From Methylococcales bacterium (GTDB lineage Bacteria > Pseudomonadota > Gammaproteobacteria > Methylococcales > Methylomonadaceae), in assembly GCA_026399075.1 (NCBI GenBank), contig JAPLRR010000005.1:1-56820 (forward strand): 56,820 nucleotides of DNA. Direction: 5' to 3'. A program made the position numbers and the translations under genes. The notes under the pieces are model-generated. The model saw only the letters and a program-made list of their open reading frames with translations. It did no database searches and was not told the origin of the DNA. Positions 33,656-43,047 of the stretch are shown here, piece after piece (positions within the stretch are counted from its first letter, which is position 1; every line of letters starts with the position of its first letter).

Positions 33656-34453
33656 TTATGGCTTATCGGGTTTAGGCGGATAATGATCAGCGTAATCTAA
33701 GGTAAATCGATAATCTTCGATCAGTTGAAAGTTCTTCTCCCTGTGTTTATATAAAATCACGCCAATATTCCAGGGCCGACTAAATACATTCGGATCTTCA
33801 ATGGTGGCTTTGTATTCGATGGTGTTAGGGTCCAAATAAGTCCATTTTTCGATAACGTGTAACGCATCACTGTGATAGTTACCGGCCCGATCGAACCAGG
33901 TTTTGTCATTAAAGTGCTTAACATCCACGACTAAGGTATCGCCTTCCCAATGACCGCGTGAATCACCCAGCCACCAGTCGTAAGGATCTTTTGGATGGTC
34001 GGTATTATTGGTATTGATGGTACGCACGGAATGCCCGAACTGATGTACTAACAATAAATCTTGTTTGCGCTGAAAGATTTGGAAGGGTTCAGGATAATAA
34101 ATACCACGAGGTACGCCTAAGGTGTAGCCTTTTGTGGCTGGATCTGCGGTATCTCTGGCAGCAAAGTTTTTTTGCTTTTGTTCGATGGCTTTGGGTAAAT
34201 ACGGAATAAACCCCCCTTCAACAATGCCCGCACCAGGCGGTGCGTCCTTTCGATTGCTGTGGGGTTCTAAATCGTAATCGGCCGCACTTGTGGTTTGCCA
34301 AATCCCGGAAAAATCGGGCTTGCCGCTACTTAAGCGCGGGATTTTTTTGTCCGCTGCCATCGCTGGGCTGGTCAGTAAAAGGGCAACGACCAAGCCGAGA
34401 AAATTTAGCGTTGTCCGGGTATTAGAGACAGTCGGGATAAATTGCTTACTCAA
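33656..34453 (-). CDS. Secreted protein with GDSRGHWEG motif, paralogue 2
   Basis: 265 residues. The start is TTG at 34453 with GGAGA 6 bases upstream. The signal peptide (FLGLVVALLLTSPAMAADKK) has a clean AMA cleavage site. GDSRGHWEGDTLVVDVKH, TWFDRAGNYHSDALHVIEKW and EDPNVFSRPW define the same family as the downstream gene. About 55 bp separate the two genes. Function unknown. Lengths suggest this is the minimal form and the neighbour carries an extra N-terminal block. Confidence 0.72.
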   Translation of the reverse strand: MSKQFIPTVSNTRTTLNFLGLVVALLLTSPAMAADKKIPRLSSGKPDFSGIWQTTSAADYDLEPHSNRKDAPPGAGIVEGGFIPYLPKAIEQKQKNFAARDTADPATKGYTLGVPRGIYYPEPFQIFQRKQDLLLVHQFGHSVRTINTNNTDHPKDPYDWWLGDSRGHWEGDTLVVDVKHFNDKTWFDRAGNYHSDALHVIEKWTYLDPNTIEYKATIEDPNVFSRPWNIGVILYKHREKNFQLIEDYRFTLDYADHYPPKPDKP

Positions 34454-34489
34454 GGAAACTCTCCGTAAGGGTTGAGTAGTTACTTTAGG

Positions 34490-34924
34490 TTATTGACCGG
34501 CGGATTGGCCTGAGCCCGCGCCAGGCGCATCTTGTGCGCCGCCCGTTTTTACACTCCGGCCATCGGAAAGTGTGGTGGTCACGGCATAGCCGAAATTCTT
34601 GCCGTTTTTAGCTCTAAAGCCCTGGATGCTGATTTCACTGCCTATGGGTAAGCTGGCTTTGGTAATGCCTTTTTGTTTTAAGTTAAACGGCGCACCAAAC
34701 TCAAACCCCCAGTTGGCGACATTTCCATCTTGTTGGGCAACATCCAGATATAGCCAGCTGTGTGGATTTACCAACTCCAACTTGGTCACTTTGCCTTTTA
34801 ATTCCACCGGCTTTTCTGCATCAAATTCAGCTGAAAACGCGTGATGGGCATGTGCTGCTGGTTGCGCCAAACCCAAAACGCAAACCAGCGCCAATGTTTT
34901 TAAGTGATTAGAGTTTTTATTCAT
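34490..34924 (-). CDS. DUF6152-family periplasmic protein, first gene of the operon
   Basis: 144 residues. Signal peptide through AQPAAHAHHA, then the family signature HHAFSAEFDAEKPVELKGKV and LVNPHSWLYLDV, in an OB-like beta fold. The tail (GGAQDAPGAGSGQSAGQ) is low complexity. GAGG precedes the ATG. In other genomes DUF6152 genes sit beside GDSRGHWEG-type proteins, as here. The His pair directly after the cleavage site could bind metal; that is inference. Confidence 0.78.
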   Translation of the reverse strand: MNKNSNHLKTLALVCVLGLAQPAAHAHHAFSAEFDAEKPVELKGKVTKLELVNPHSWLYLDVAQQDGNVANWGFEFGAPFNLKQKGITKASLPIGSEISIQGFRAKNGKNFGYAVTTTLSDGRSVKTGGAQDAPGAGSGQSAGQ

Positions 34925-35367
34925 TTTTTACCTCATGTTGACTAAGTTTTTTGATCACTCTGTAATAATCAAATCCAATCATTAGCCTTAAGCAAGTGCT
35001 GTACCAAAAGGTTGTAGGCTTGATTCTCACATGGCTATAGGGGATTTTTGGTGAGTTTTTTGGCCGCTGCTGCCGCTACAACAGCAACAAGCATGCAACA
35101 GTTGTTTCTGTTTAAACAGGCAAATGGCAATTACCTGAAACTCAAGGTCTTAGGCTAGGCATAGGAGCGAATGAACAGAACCAACCGTGATGATTGAAAG
35201 ACTGCGTAATCAGTAAAACTGGACGTGTTTTTTTGAAAACCAATAAGGCCAAAAACAGACAACGCTGATTATGAAATTAGTTTGGCTTAAGGCTTGGTTT
35301 GGGTTTCCAAGTGTTTGGTGAGTTGGTATATCGGCAGGATGCTTAGCCGATCACCAGGCATAGCCTG
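34925..35367. other. Promoter region of the DUF6152 operon and gene-free DNA
   Basis: No gene supported. The 60 bp before the DUF6152 start is AT-rich and contains TGATCACTCTGTAATAATCA, a loose inverted arrangement that might be an operator. The rest shows nothing I can name. Confidence 0.35.
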
Positions 35368-36654
35368 CTAGCGTGCCACTAGCTGGACTCGATTGACCAT
35401 CGCATCAATAAAACACCACAGTGGCTTTTGATTGACAAAACCATGGCTGGGCAAGATGGACTTATCGGCTTGGATGACCCAATAAGGGTCATAAGGGGCG
35501 GAGTTTTGTAAATGTTGTAATTCCAAATTATTAAAAGCTGCGGACAGGACCGAGGCTTTAAAACCCGTCTGATCTCCTTGTGTTTGCGGCTGGAGCTTAG
35601 TGGATACTGAGCCTAAACCGACTGGATTGGCGGTGCAATTATCAACCGTAAGCATCGGGTTTTTGATTTTTAAACGATGCGTAATATATTGATTAAAATG
35701 CCCAACTGCAGTGGTATCCAACTCCCATTCCGATAAAGTGGGGTCTATAAAGCGATGTTCTTCAAATACAGCCGTCAGCGTTCTACTGAAAGCAAAGGTA
35801 TTTTTTGTGGTGGTATCAGCCTCGGAAGTTGCTACCATTAGCAAGGGATTCTGTTGCCTACTGTAGCCAAATTCTTGGCTATAGCGTTGGGCAGCAGCGC
35901 GTATTGCCGAAAACCGCATGGCTTCAAAAGCTGGGTTGACAAACACCACCAAATCGCCGTAACCGCTACGCACTGAATGATCCACTGGCTGCACCAAACG
36001 TTGCAACAATACGGGATGCAAGGCGTTAAAAAGCACAGAAGCGCCTAAGCTGTGGCCTACGGATAATAATCGGTTTTGAGTATGGGGTTCAGACTTGACC
36101 AGGGCTTCCACACGCAACAAAAAATCCAACAAGGCATTGCGCCCGACTTCCTCACTGACTTGTTTCCTATCCCAAAAAGTTAAGGCGCGTAGCCACGGCA
36201 CGGAAAAGGTTTCGCCTCGCCAACCGACATAAATGCCAGTGACACGGTGGCCAGGATTGTGCGTTTTTACATCTTTAAGCGCGTCCTTAAAGCGTCGTAC
36301 ATTAAAATCATTGTCGTTGGCATTGTGATGCCAACCATGCACAAACAAGATCACATACTGAGGCTGGCTAGCCTGTTTTAACCAATTTAGCAGCACCTCC
36401 ACCTGTCCACGATCATAAAACTGCCCTTGATCATCTAGCTCAACGAAACCCAGCGCATACTCATGCTCAGAATTAACAATTAAACTGGCGCTGTCACAAT
36501 TGAGGCGGCAAGGCACGCTGGATATTTGGGTGCGGTAATAGCCTTCGGGAAAACAACCGGTAAGACTGAATAGAAACGCAAAAACAACGACGGAAATCGC
36601 CAAGTGCGAATACGGAAGAGCCATCAAAGCGGATAATTTTCGATGCCATATCAT
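35368..36654 (-). CDS. Lipoprotein alpha/beta-hydrolase
   Basis: 428 residues from the ATG at 36654 (MIWHRK), chosen because it supplies the positively charged n-region; an earlier TTG and a later ATG are possible. The signal peptide ends FLFSLTGC, a standard lipobox. The oxyanion strand ILFVHGWHHNANDND and nucleophile VGHSLGASVLF (GxSxG) are clear. Resembles secreted esterases with DUF900-like features. Cysteines in VPCRLNC may form a disulfide. It stands alone between two gene-free stretches. Substrate unknown. Confidence 0.78.
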   Translation of the reverse strand: MIWHRKLSALMALPYSHLAISVVVFAFLFSLTGCFPEGYYRTQISSVPCRLNCDSASLIVNSEHEYALGFVELDDQGQFYDRGQVEVLLNWLKQASQPQYVILFVHGWHHNANDNDFNVRRFKDALKDVKTHNPGHRVTGIYVGWRGETFSVPWLRALTFWDRKQVSEEVGRNALLDFLLRVEALVKSEPHTQNRLLSVGHSLGASVLFNALHPVLLQRLVQPVDHSVRSGYGDLVVFVNPAFEAMRFSAIRAAAQRYSQEFGYSRQQNPLLMVATSEADTTTKNTFAFSRTLTAVFEEHRFIDPTLSEWELDTTAVGHFNQYITHRLKIKNPMLTVDNCTANPVGLGSVSTKLQPQTQGDQTGFKASVLSAAFNNLELQHLQNSAPYDPYWVIQADKSILPSHGFVNQKPLWCFIDAMVNRVQLVAR

Positions 36655-36756
36655 GAACGCTGTTGCACGTAGCGAAACCAACGAGGGGATTTTATCGGCA
36701 TAAGCCTAAAAACCATCGAGTTAATTGGCGCATTAGCGGTACAACAAGCACTCAAC

Positions 36757-37209
36757 TTATTTAGGTTGACCAGCGGGCCAAGATGCAGGCCCTATGCCGA
36801 CAATCTGCAAAATAGTATCCTCATCTTTGGCGCCATCATAATGGATTTCCTTGCCATAATGAGTCACAAAACTACCTGCGGGTACTGGTTTTAAATGATC
36901 AACGCTGTAGTCTTCCCCGGTGCCCACCCACCATGTCCCAGAAATCACGGTAATAAACCGATCATGTGGATGCGAATGGGGCTTGCTGTTGTGGTGGGCT
37001 TTCCATTTATTTAATACCACATAAAGCCCTGGTTTTGCTGGATCACCGACTAACACAGCGGTTTCCGAACCACTTGGGTTGGCAACCCAATTAATTTGCT
37101 CGGGCAACTTAATTGAGATCGCTTTCGGGTCAAGTTCAACTGCATAGAGTGATTTTGTAACTAGCAGTACGGCCAGTAACGTAAATAGTTTCTTGGTTTT
37201 TGTAAGCAT
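36757..37209 (-). CDS. Secreted cupin-domain protein
   Basis: 150 residues with a signal peptide (KLFTLLAVLLVTKSLYAVEL). The cupin motif HSHPHDRFITVISGTWWVGTG holds three candidate metal-binding His, and the second motif GSFVTHYGKEIHYDGAKD supplies a fourth. Similar single-domain cupins (DUF4437-like) are common beside enzymes of small-molecule breakdown. GGAG precedes the ATG. No partner is obvious; monocistronic. Confidence 0.78.
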   Translation of the reverse strand: MLTKTKKLFTLLAVLLVTKSLYAVELDPKAISIKLPEQINWVANPSGSETAVLVGDPAKPGLYVVLNKWKAHHNSKPHSHPHDRFITVISGTWWVGTGEDYSVDHLKPVPAGSFVTHYGKEIHYDGAKDEDTILQIVGIGPASWPAGQPK

Positions 37210-38394
37210 GGCAAACTCCAGGGTACTAACTAAAATTTTTCGGGATTAGTCGTGTAATCCCCCCTCGATCTTTTTGTTTCTATGGCTAGAAGCGTCTTTT
37301 AAATGACGATCAACCTTAACTGTTTTGAATAGCTATATTCAAAAGGCAATAACCAAGCCAATAATTCTGAAGGGCGAAAACACCAGCCTTTACTGACTTT
37401 TGTTTAGCAAGGATTGCATAAATAACCGTGAAGCTGCCTGCCTATCAACAGGCGTAGAACATTCTTCTGTTGTTATAGAAGCAACATGGCACCGGGTTTA
37501 GCATAGCCATTTAATATCACGTCCTAAAATCAGCAATTTGCACGGCGCCTAAAAATACCTTGCCCACTCCTTGCGCCCCCAGGCAATTCGCTTGTAAACG
37601 ATGTACCCCCTAAACTCGCCCGACAAACCCCACCAAGGACCTCCTATCCGGTCTAACCCAACACCGCTTAAACAAATAACGGTTGTCCACGCTCACTCCA
37701 TTTACCGTGCGACATCTGTTCTATCCTGTCCCAATGGTCGCCCCTCTATACTTTCCTAACCATTTGCCAACAAATTCCACAGGTAACAACAGCAACGAAA
37801 TTGAACACATAGTCCTTAATTTCAATACAGATTTGGATGCAAAAATTGGCGGAATCCGGGTTTTTGTAAATTTACCAAACGTTTATTGAGAATTTTCATG
37901 CCTTGTTAGTTGAGCCTTATTGGCAAAATTTAAGGGCGGTTTTCTTCTATACGATGACGTTCCACGGTTCACTAATCCCAGCCATGTCGCCTGCGCCATA
38001 CAGGATTTTTCAAGATAGGGTTTTGCCAGAAGAAATGGGGCATTCATACGTGACCGGACGAATGGATCCGGCCGGATTTGAATAATACGAATAGCATCGA
38101 TGGCTTCTACAGCTTGTCTGCCTTGCGAATGTTACGCCATTCAATGGCTGATATTCAGCCCTGGTCCTTTACCCATTCCAGTACCAGCCCAAGTTGATAC
38201 CAATTGTAGGTCGGTGATTAGCTTGGAACCATTTATGACAATTGGATTGCCAGCAGTTCCCGTAGCATGGCCTTCGTTTGTTCGGCGAATCTGACGAAAT
38301 CCTTGCCGCAGTAACACATTTCTATCACCGACATACCACTGTATGCCATTCCGGCAATTGCTCCCTTGTTATGTCAACCGATACAAATTTGCGG
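37210..38394. other. Long gene-free stretch, possibly decayed
   Basis: About 1.2 kb with no frame that looks like a protein. One plus-strand stretch near 38025-38080 reads LPEEMGHSYVTGRMD, slightly like the C-terminal box of tyrosine recombinases, but nothing else supports a recombinase relic. No repeats shared with other parts were noticed. Confidence 0.4.
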
Positions 38395-38811
38395 CTAACG
38401 ATGCAACTGGTTAAATAGAAAAAATCCTATAAACATGGCTCCTACAAACACATAAGCCCCAGTCAATCCAGACGTCAAGCTGACAATTGCAGGACCCGGA
38501 CAAAAGCCAGCCAAGCCCCAGCCTATACCGAATAACGCTGAACCGATAGCCAGCTTTGCATCAATTTTAGCTGTTGGGCTTACCAACGCTTGCTGGTCAG
38601 TGTCCTGAATTTGTTTTGGGTGCTTGCGGATAAAACGTTGCAAGATACCTAAAGTCAACAAGGCGCCGACCATCACAAACGCTAACGTCGGATCCCACCG
38701 GCCTGCGACATCTAAAAAAGCCAATACCTTATTGGGGTTAGTCATCTGCGCAATGATTAAGCCCAGTCCGAAAATCAGACCGCTGGCAAACGTTGATAAG
38801 TTTAAATTCAT
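38395..38811 (-). CDS. YeeE/YedE-family transporter half, DUF6691
   Basis: 138 residues from the ATG at 38811, preceded by GAGGCG; a start at 38832 overlapping the upstream gene is possible. Four membrane segments. LIFGLGLIIAQMTNPNKVLAFLDVAGRWDPTL and FGIGWGLAGFCPGPAI are family signatures; the Cys in GFCPGPA corresponds to the thiosulfate or sulfur relay cysteine of YeeE-type channels. It pairs with the gene upstream, and each half supplies part of the channel. Likely role: movement of a sulfur compound across the inner membrane. Confidence 0.82.
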   Translation of the reverse strand: MNLNLSTFASGLIFGLGLIIAQMTNPNKVLAFLDVAGRWDPTLAFVMVGALLTLGILQRFIRKHPKQIQDTDQQALVSPTAKIDAKLAIGSALFGIGWGLAGFCPGPAIVSLTSGLTGAYVFVGAMFIGFFLFNQLHR

Positions 38812-38821
38812 AGCTGACGCC

Positions 38822-39238
38822 TCATAAGCCATGACGAACTATAAATACCGTGATGCCGGCAGTAGTCATAAATACTAGCGTTGCTACAATGGAACGCAAC
38901 GACAATCGGGCAATGCCACAAATACCATGGCCACTCGTGCAACCTCCACCCAAGCGGGTACCGTAACCCACCAAGAGGCCGGCTATGGTTAGTATGATAA
39001 GCGGTGTATCAATCTGGAGTTGCACGCTGCCACCCAGCAACTTCCATAACGGTGCGCTAACAACAAGGCCGGCTAAAAACGATAAACGCCAGCTGGTATC
39101 TTGTTGCCAAGGAGGCAAAATGCCCGCTGCAATCCCTGAAATGCCTGCGGTACGGTTATTGAAAAATAGCAGCATTGCCGCTGCAATGCCTATCAACACA
39201 CCGCCGCCTAATGCGGATAAAATTGTTAAGTAAGTCAT
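38822..39238 (-). CDS. YeeE/YedE-family transporter half, first gene
   Basis: 138 residues, four to five membrane segments. Signature GYGTRLGGGCTSGHGICGIARLS carries two conserved cysteines in the sulfur-relay position. In proteobacteria this protein and the DUF6691 partner are encoded as an adjacent pair, often near a sulfur dioxygenase or ArsR-like regulator, neither of which is seen here. The FadL-like porin gene is 33 bp further upstream on the same strand, so they may be cotranscribed. Confidence 0.82.
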   Translation of the reverse strand: MTYLTILSALGGGVLIGIAAAMLLFFNNRTAGISGIAAGILPPWQQDTSWRLSFLAGLVVSAPLWKLLGGSVQLQIDTPLIILTIAGLLVGYGTRLGGGCTSGHGICGIARLSLRSIVATLVFMTTAGITVFIVRHGL

Positions 39239-39271
39239 TAATACGATCGCATAATAAACAGCCTATTGAAC

Positions 39272-40570
39272 TTAGAAACTCCGCGACCAAGCAAATTGAC
39301 CAGACACCTGATACATTTCCAGCTCAATAGTCTGCCCCGGACTTAAGGGATTTTGTCCAGTAACTGTCTTGGGGGGGGAATACATGAAGGCAAAACTAAG
39401 ATCATCCTTGTCGGTTAACGCATAGCTAAAGCCCGTGGTTAAATGCCATTCCTGGACGCCAGGAGCCAGTATATTAAACAACACCTGTGAATTATCGATT
39501 GGTTGTGTACCATAACTCACGCCCGCACGCAGAGCCCAGTTTTGGCTTTGTTGCCATTGCACACCCAGTTTATAGATAGTCATGTCCTTCCAACCAAACC
39601 CTGGGCCGTTATCAGCCCCTAAAGGGATGCCTTGAAAAAGTGGTTGGATGGGATTGCCGACCGACTGGATTTCACTATATCGGATATGCTCGACATCAAA
39701 AGCGGTTGTTATTGCATTGTTAATGGCCCAAGAAAGACCAATATTAAAACTATCAGGAATATCGAAGCCACCTTGTTCAGCAAATAGCCCTGCATACCGA
39801 TCAAATTTTGTCATGTAAACGCGGCTTTTATACGCGGCCCCCAAACGTAAGCCCGGTAACAACTCGGCCTGCCCACCTACCCTGAAACCAACGCCATAAG
39901 ACCAGTCGCGACCGTTATCAGATAGATGCTGGGGATCACTGGAAAAACCGCCAAAGCTGCCAAGCCCAGTCGCTTTAAAATACTGTAGTGCAAATATTGG
40001 CGAAACCCCCAAGGAAAAACGGCCATTAGCAAAGGAATGCGCATAGCTGGGTGCGATAAAGATTTGACCCATATTTATGCCGGCTTGCCCGGCACAGAAA
40101 GTCCCAGTCCCACTACTGCCCGGTGGGCATAAGGGATTGGAAAAGCCCTTATAGTCGGTATTCATACCCCCATTGCCGTAAAGCGTAATACCAACGCTTT
40201 GCTGATTATCGATTTGGTAACTCAAACCCAACGTGGGCAAGGCAAAAATATCACTATCGCTGCTTACAGTCCCGGGATTAAGTGGAAAAACGGATGTCGG
40301 GGTAGGGCCACCTTCTACGGTATATTTGCGGATAGGACTAAAAAACTCCAGCTCCACATCCACATTGGTACCCACATTAACCAAGCCGGCCGGATTAAGC
40401 GCACCGGCTAGTGCATCTTGGGAAAATGCCACACCGGTGCCCGCCATTGCCTTGCTTCGTGCGCCGTATCCATGTGCAAAATAGCCATTGGTGGCATTGG
40501 CAGTCAAACTGCATAAACCCAATGTGCTGAATAAAACGTAAGCCAATTGTTTTTGTTGTTTAGAATTCAT
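39272..40570 (-). CDS. FadL/OmpP1/TodX-family outer-membrane transporter
   Basis: 432 residues. The signal peptide ends SLTANATNGYFAHGYG; the N-terminal NGYFxHGYGxRSKAMAGTGVAF is the family's hatch signature. LNPAGLVNVG, a beta-barrel pattern throughout and a C-terminal Phe (AWSRSF) suit a 14-stranded barrel. Family members take up long-chain fatty acids or aromatic hydrocarbons by lateral diffusion. The start ATG is at 40570, after an AT-rich region. Possibly in one transcript with the YeeE/YedE pair. Confidence 0.88.
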   Translation of the reverse strand: MNSKQQKQLAYVLFSTLGLCSLTANATNGYFAHGYGARSKAMAGTGVAFSQDALAGALNPAGLVNVGTNVDVELEFFSPIRKYTVEGGPTPTSVFPLNPGTVSSDSDIFALPTLGLSYQIDNQQSVGITLYGNGGMNTDYKGFSNPLCPPGSSGTGTFCAGQAGINMGQIFIAPSYAHSFANGRFSLGVSPIFALQYFKATGLGSFGGFSSDPQHLSDNGRDWSYGVGFRVGGQAELLPGLRLGAAYKSRVYMTKFDRYAGLFAEQGGFDIPDSFNIGLSWAINNAITTAFDVEHIRYSEIQSVGNPIQPLFQGIPLGADNGPGFGWKDMTIYKLGVQWQQSQNWALRAGVSYGTQPIDNSQVLFNILAPGVQEWHLTTGFSYALTDKDDLSFAFMYSPPKTVTGQNPLSPGQTIELEMYQVSGQFAWSRSF

Positions 40571-41180
40571 AAGCGTTTTATTTAATTATTAAATTTCCCT
40601 ACATGCTACCAATAGCCAACTCCCCTTTGAAAACAATATTATTCGATAGTTAAATCTATTAATTAAATATGAAAACCTATGACACTATGATTCGTTGATA
40701 CCACCGTACAACGAACTAAATTTAGAACAAACGCGTAACTAAATTTGAAACTTTGAGAAAGTTGTGAGGATTATAGTGGCCCCCAATGTCCAGACATTAT
40801 TTTGCCTAGTTTAAGATAGAGCTCTCATTAAACCGCAGCGGATTGGCGCTGCACCGATTCTATGGCCCGGGCCTTTTCTTCTCCCGCGCCACTGAATGAA
40901 TATTTTTACAGCAAATTACCATCCTTCCAATCTTCTCTGCCACTTCACACCATTGGCGTTGACCATTAAAACCTAGCTGCCCTACCTTTCTATCTTGCCC
41001 AGTGTTTTCATGGTGGGAGTAAATGGTTAGAGCCTACTCAATAAATATAACAAATTGATTAAAAAAGATTATATGAATAATTTTGGTATAATGGTGCACG
41101 AAAACTGACGCTTTCCCATCAAAACCCGTGCACCTATGATACGCCCTTTGTAACAGGCGGCCACAAGGTCAGCATCGGTG
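40571..41180. other. Gene-free region with dispersed repeat copy B
   Basis: AT-rich promoter-like DNA next to fadL (40600-40700), then the inverted copy of the 1-kb-region repeat (40775-40851). A further AT-rich tract occurs at 41035-41095. No gene found. Confidence 0.5.
40775..40851 (-). repeat. Dispersed repeat, copy B (inverted partner of 691-766)
   Basis: On the minus strand it reads CAGCGCCAATCCGCTGCGG through CTTAAACTAGGCAAAAT to GACATTGGGGG. It matches 691-766 apart from a few changes. GGCCCGGGCC follows just outside (40864-40873). Confidence 0.75.
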
Positions 41181-42524
41181 TCATTCCAGTCGTTCGATTT
41201 TAGCGCTGGCGGATTTTATGCGGTGCTTCAGTGCCGCTATGCACGGTTCAAATCGGCGGCTAAACCCGCTTGTTTTCATAACCCGAGCTAAGAATGTACG
41301 CGCCAACGCTTCTGCGTGATGCCAAGTTTCGCTAGGTACGCTGCCATGAATGTTCGCTGCGGATAAGGTATCGGGAAGTCCGCCGCCAGTGCTGGGGGCG
41401 AAGGCCATTGGGGTCATATCATAGGCTGGTGCAATACTATAAGGCCGACCCTGTTCCGCGATAAATGATAAGTTTCCGTTGTGCATATCCGAGTTGCCGA
41501 TTAGCGTGCCAAATGCCCATAGAATATTAGCGCCTTCCGCTGCTTCTGGATGAATTTGGCGATCATCAGCAAGGATGCGCGCAATAACCGGCCAACCACC
41601 TGTTCCTAAGCCCGCGAACTCAGCATCAAGCGCAGACAATGAATGCAACGCACGTCGTCCAAGGCTGCCGATCCGGTCAAAACGCTCGACTTCAAGAAAG
41701 CGCTGACCACCGTGGTCAATTATTTGTGTTTTGGCAGCAGGAATGCCGCCCTCGCGCAAGGTCTCAAGCGCAAGGTGTTCGGCAAGCAGCAGATCACGCC
41801 AGCGCTCGCTGACCGGGCCATCTTCCAATTCGCTAAATTTCACAATAACATGACAATCCCCATCCTGTGTCATGGCATAAGCGGTAAATTTTGGCTGTTC
41901 GCCACCGGCTGATGATCCCGGTGTTTCACCACGAGCCGCTTCAAGCGCCAACCGGGCATATTCCCCAGCCTTCTGACCCAAGGAAATCGGCTCAGGTATC
42001 GGGGTAGCGAGAAAACGATCCCTGGCATTTTCGCCCAGTAGTATATTTCCTATTGTGTCATGCCCATGCACCAGCAGCGCCCGCAAAGCATGGGTATCTG
42101 TCCAATCTTTAAGCCGATCTGGTAGTCCCAGTTCAGCGCCATGCCGGGCAACATACGCCCTCCCCAAATATCCTTGTGGGCGCATGTCGAACAACCACCA
42201 CGGAAGTCCGTCGCTGTGAAGGGTCTTACCATTTTCTTGCCGCATGACAAACCCATCTGGCCGAACGGGGATCAGTGTTCCCAATTGCCGAATAGAGCCT
42301 TCTGAATTAACCCGATAGATCGGGATATCGGGTAATCTGCGAGTGTTATCGCGTAGGGTGTAGTGAATGGATCGCGCAGCGCCAAACCGTACTATTTCAC
42401 CACCAAGCTCAGCCAACGCACGCGACATTGTCGGCTGACTAATACTTAGATTTTTGCGCAATTTCGCCGACAACATCGGTCCTCCAGCTAGTTGCCTACG
42501 GATGTGATCAGCGTGAATTGTCAT
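41181..42524 (-). CDS. yjjJ: HipA-family kinase with N-terminal winged helix (YjjJ-like)
   Basis: 447 residues. An HTH at about 15-45 (LRKNLSISQPTMSRALAELGG) is fused to a HipA-type kinase: GGEQPKFTAYAM (phosphate loop), GNSDMHNGNLSF (catalytic loop, about 342-353) and APAYDMTPMAFAP (metal site). The fused HTH and length are those of E. coli YjjJ, a HipA-like protein without a separate HipB antitoxin. It probably phosphorylates a translation-related target. No antitoxin gene is adjacent. Base composition is more GC-rich than the surrounding gaps, which suggests acquisition. Confidence 0.85.
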   Translation of the reverse strand: MTIHADHIRRQLAGGPMLSAKLRKNLSISQPTMSRALAELGGEIVRFGAARSIHYTLRDNTRRLPDIPIYRVNSEGSIRQLGTLIPVRPDGFVMRQENGKTLHSDGLPWWLFDMRPQGYLGRAYVARHGAELGLPDRLKDWTDTHALRALLVHGHDTIGNILLGENARDRFLATPIPEPISLGQKAGEYARLALEAARGETPGSSAGGEQPKFTAYAMTQDGDCHVIVKFSELEDGPVSERWRDLLLAEHLALETLREGGIPAAKTQIIDHGGQRFLEVERFDRIGSLGRRALHSLSALDAEFAGLGTGGWPVIARILADDRQIHPEAAEGANILWAFGTLIGNSDMHNGNLSFIAEQGRPYSIAPAYDMTPMAFAPSTGGGLPDTLSAANIHGSVPSETWHHAEALARTFLARVMKTSGFSRRFEPCIAALKHRIKSASAKIERLE

Positions 42525-43047
42525 TGGGCGAATTAATTCATGAATAAATTAGTGAATGGATATTATAGGCCTTTTGTGGTTTATCTGGAAAAATTTCAGA
42601 CCAAAGCAGTCTATGGTTGAGTCTAGGAATATATTAGGTTTGGGTCGATTAACCCCTTTCGGTTGTTAACTAAATATCAACTCTGGAAGGCCGGTTTCGT
42701 TTAATGCGGTAACTACGAGTGTAATGCTTCAGATGAACTTGGACATGGCTCCTCCACCAACAATGGACACTGCGGCGTTAGCCAGGGGCTGACACAAGGA
42801 GCAATAAAATGTGGTGAAAAACGTCGTTTGTTGGCATGAATTCCATTCTTTTTACCTAAGCTCCGTAGTGGAAGGTCGCGGGCAGTGTGTCTGTTATCGA
42901 GTCCACCATCGCCTCAAGACGGGGTAGTTCCAATAATGCTTCGTTGTACGTTAATCGATGAACGTCTCTTCCAAGTCGCAGAAATCGGCAGGATTCATGC
43001 AAAAGCGGCCTAGGTTTTGGCGAAGATATTGCTTGGAACAATAAGTT
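42525..43047. other. Gene-free region with IS end fragment
   Basis: Non-coding apart from an IS relic at 42926-43025. No promoter or RNA recognised. Confidence 0.5.
42926..43025 (+). mobile_element. Solo right-end fragment of the 29517-31014 IS plus MITE-type tip
   Basis: 42926-42950 (AGTTCCAATAATGCTTCGTT) is the inward-reading tip of the 53-kb MITE family. It is followed directly at about 42949-43025 by CGATGAACG, TCTTCCAAG and GCAGAAATCGGCAGGATTCA, then GCGGCCTAGGTTTTGGCGAA, a close match to the right end of the 29517-31014 IS. The fragment ends 22 bp before the sulfatase stop codon. Confidence 0.72.

Noticed and set aside
38025..38080. LPEEMGHSYVTGRMD resembling the end of a tyrosine recombinase
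   Set aside because: Only a few residues match, the Tyr box and upstream catalytic residues are absent, and no related DNA lies around it.
40900..40935. ACAGCAAATTACCATCCTTCCAA as a ninth iteron
   Set aside because: Only the first nine bases match the iteron, and the rest diverges.
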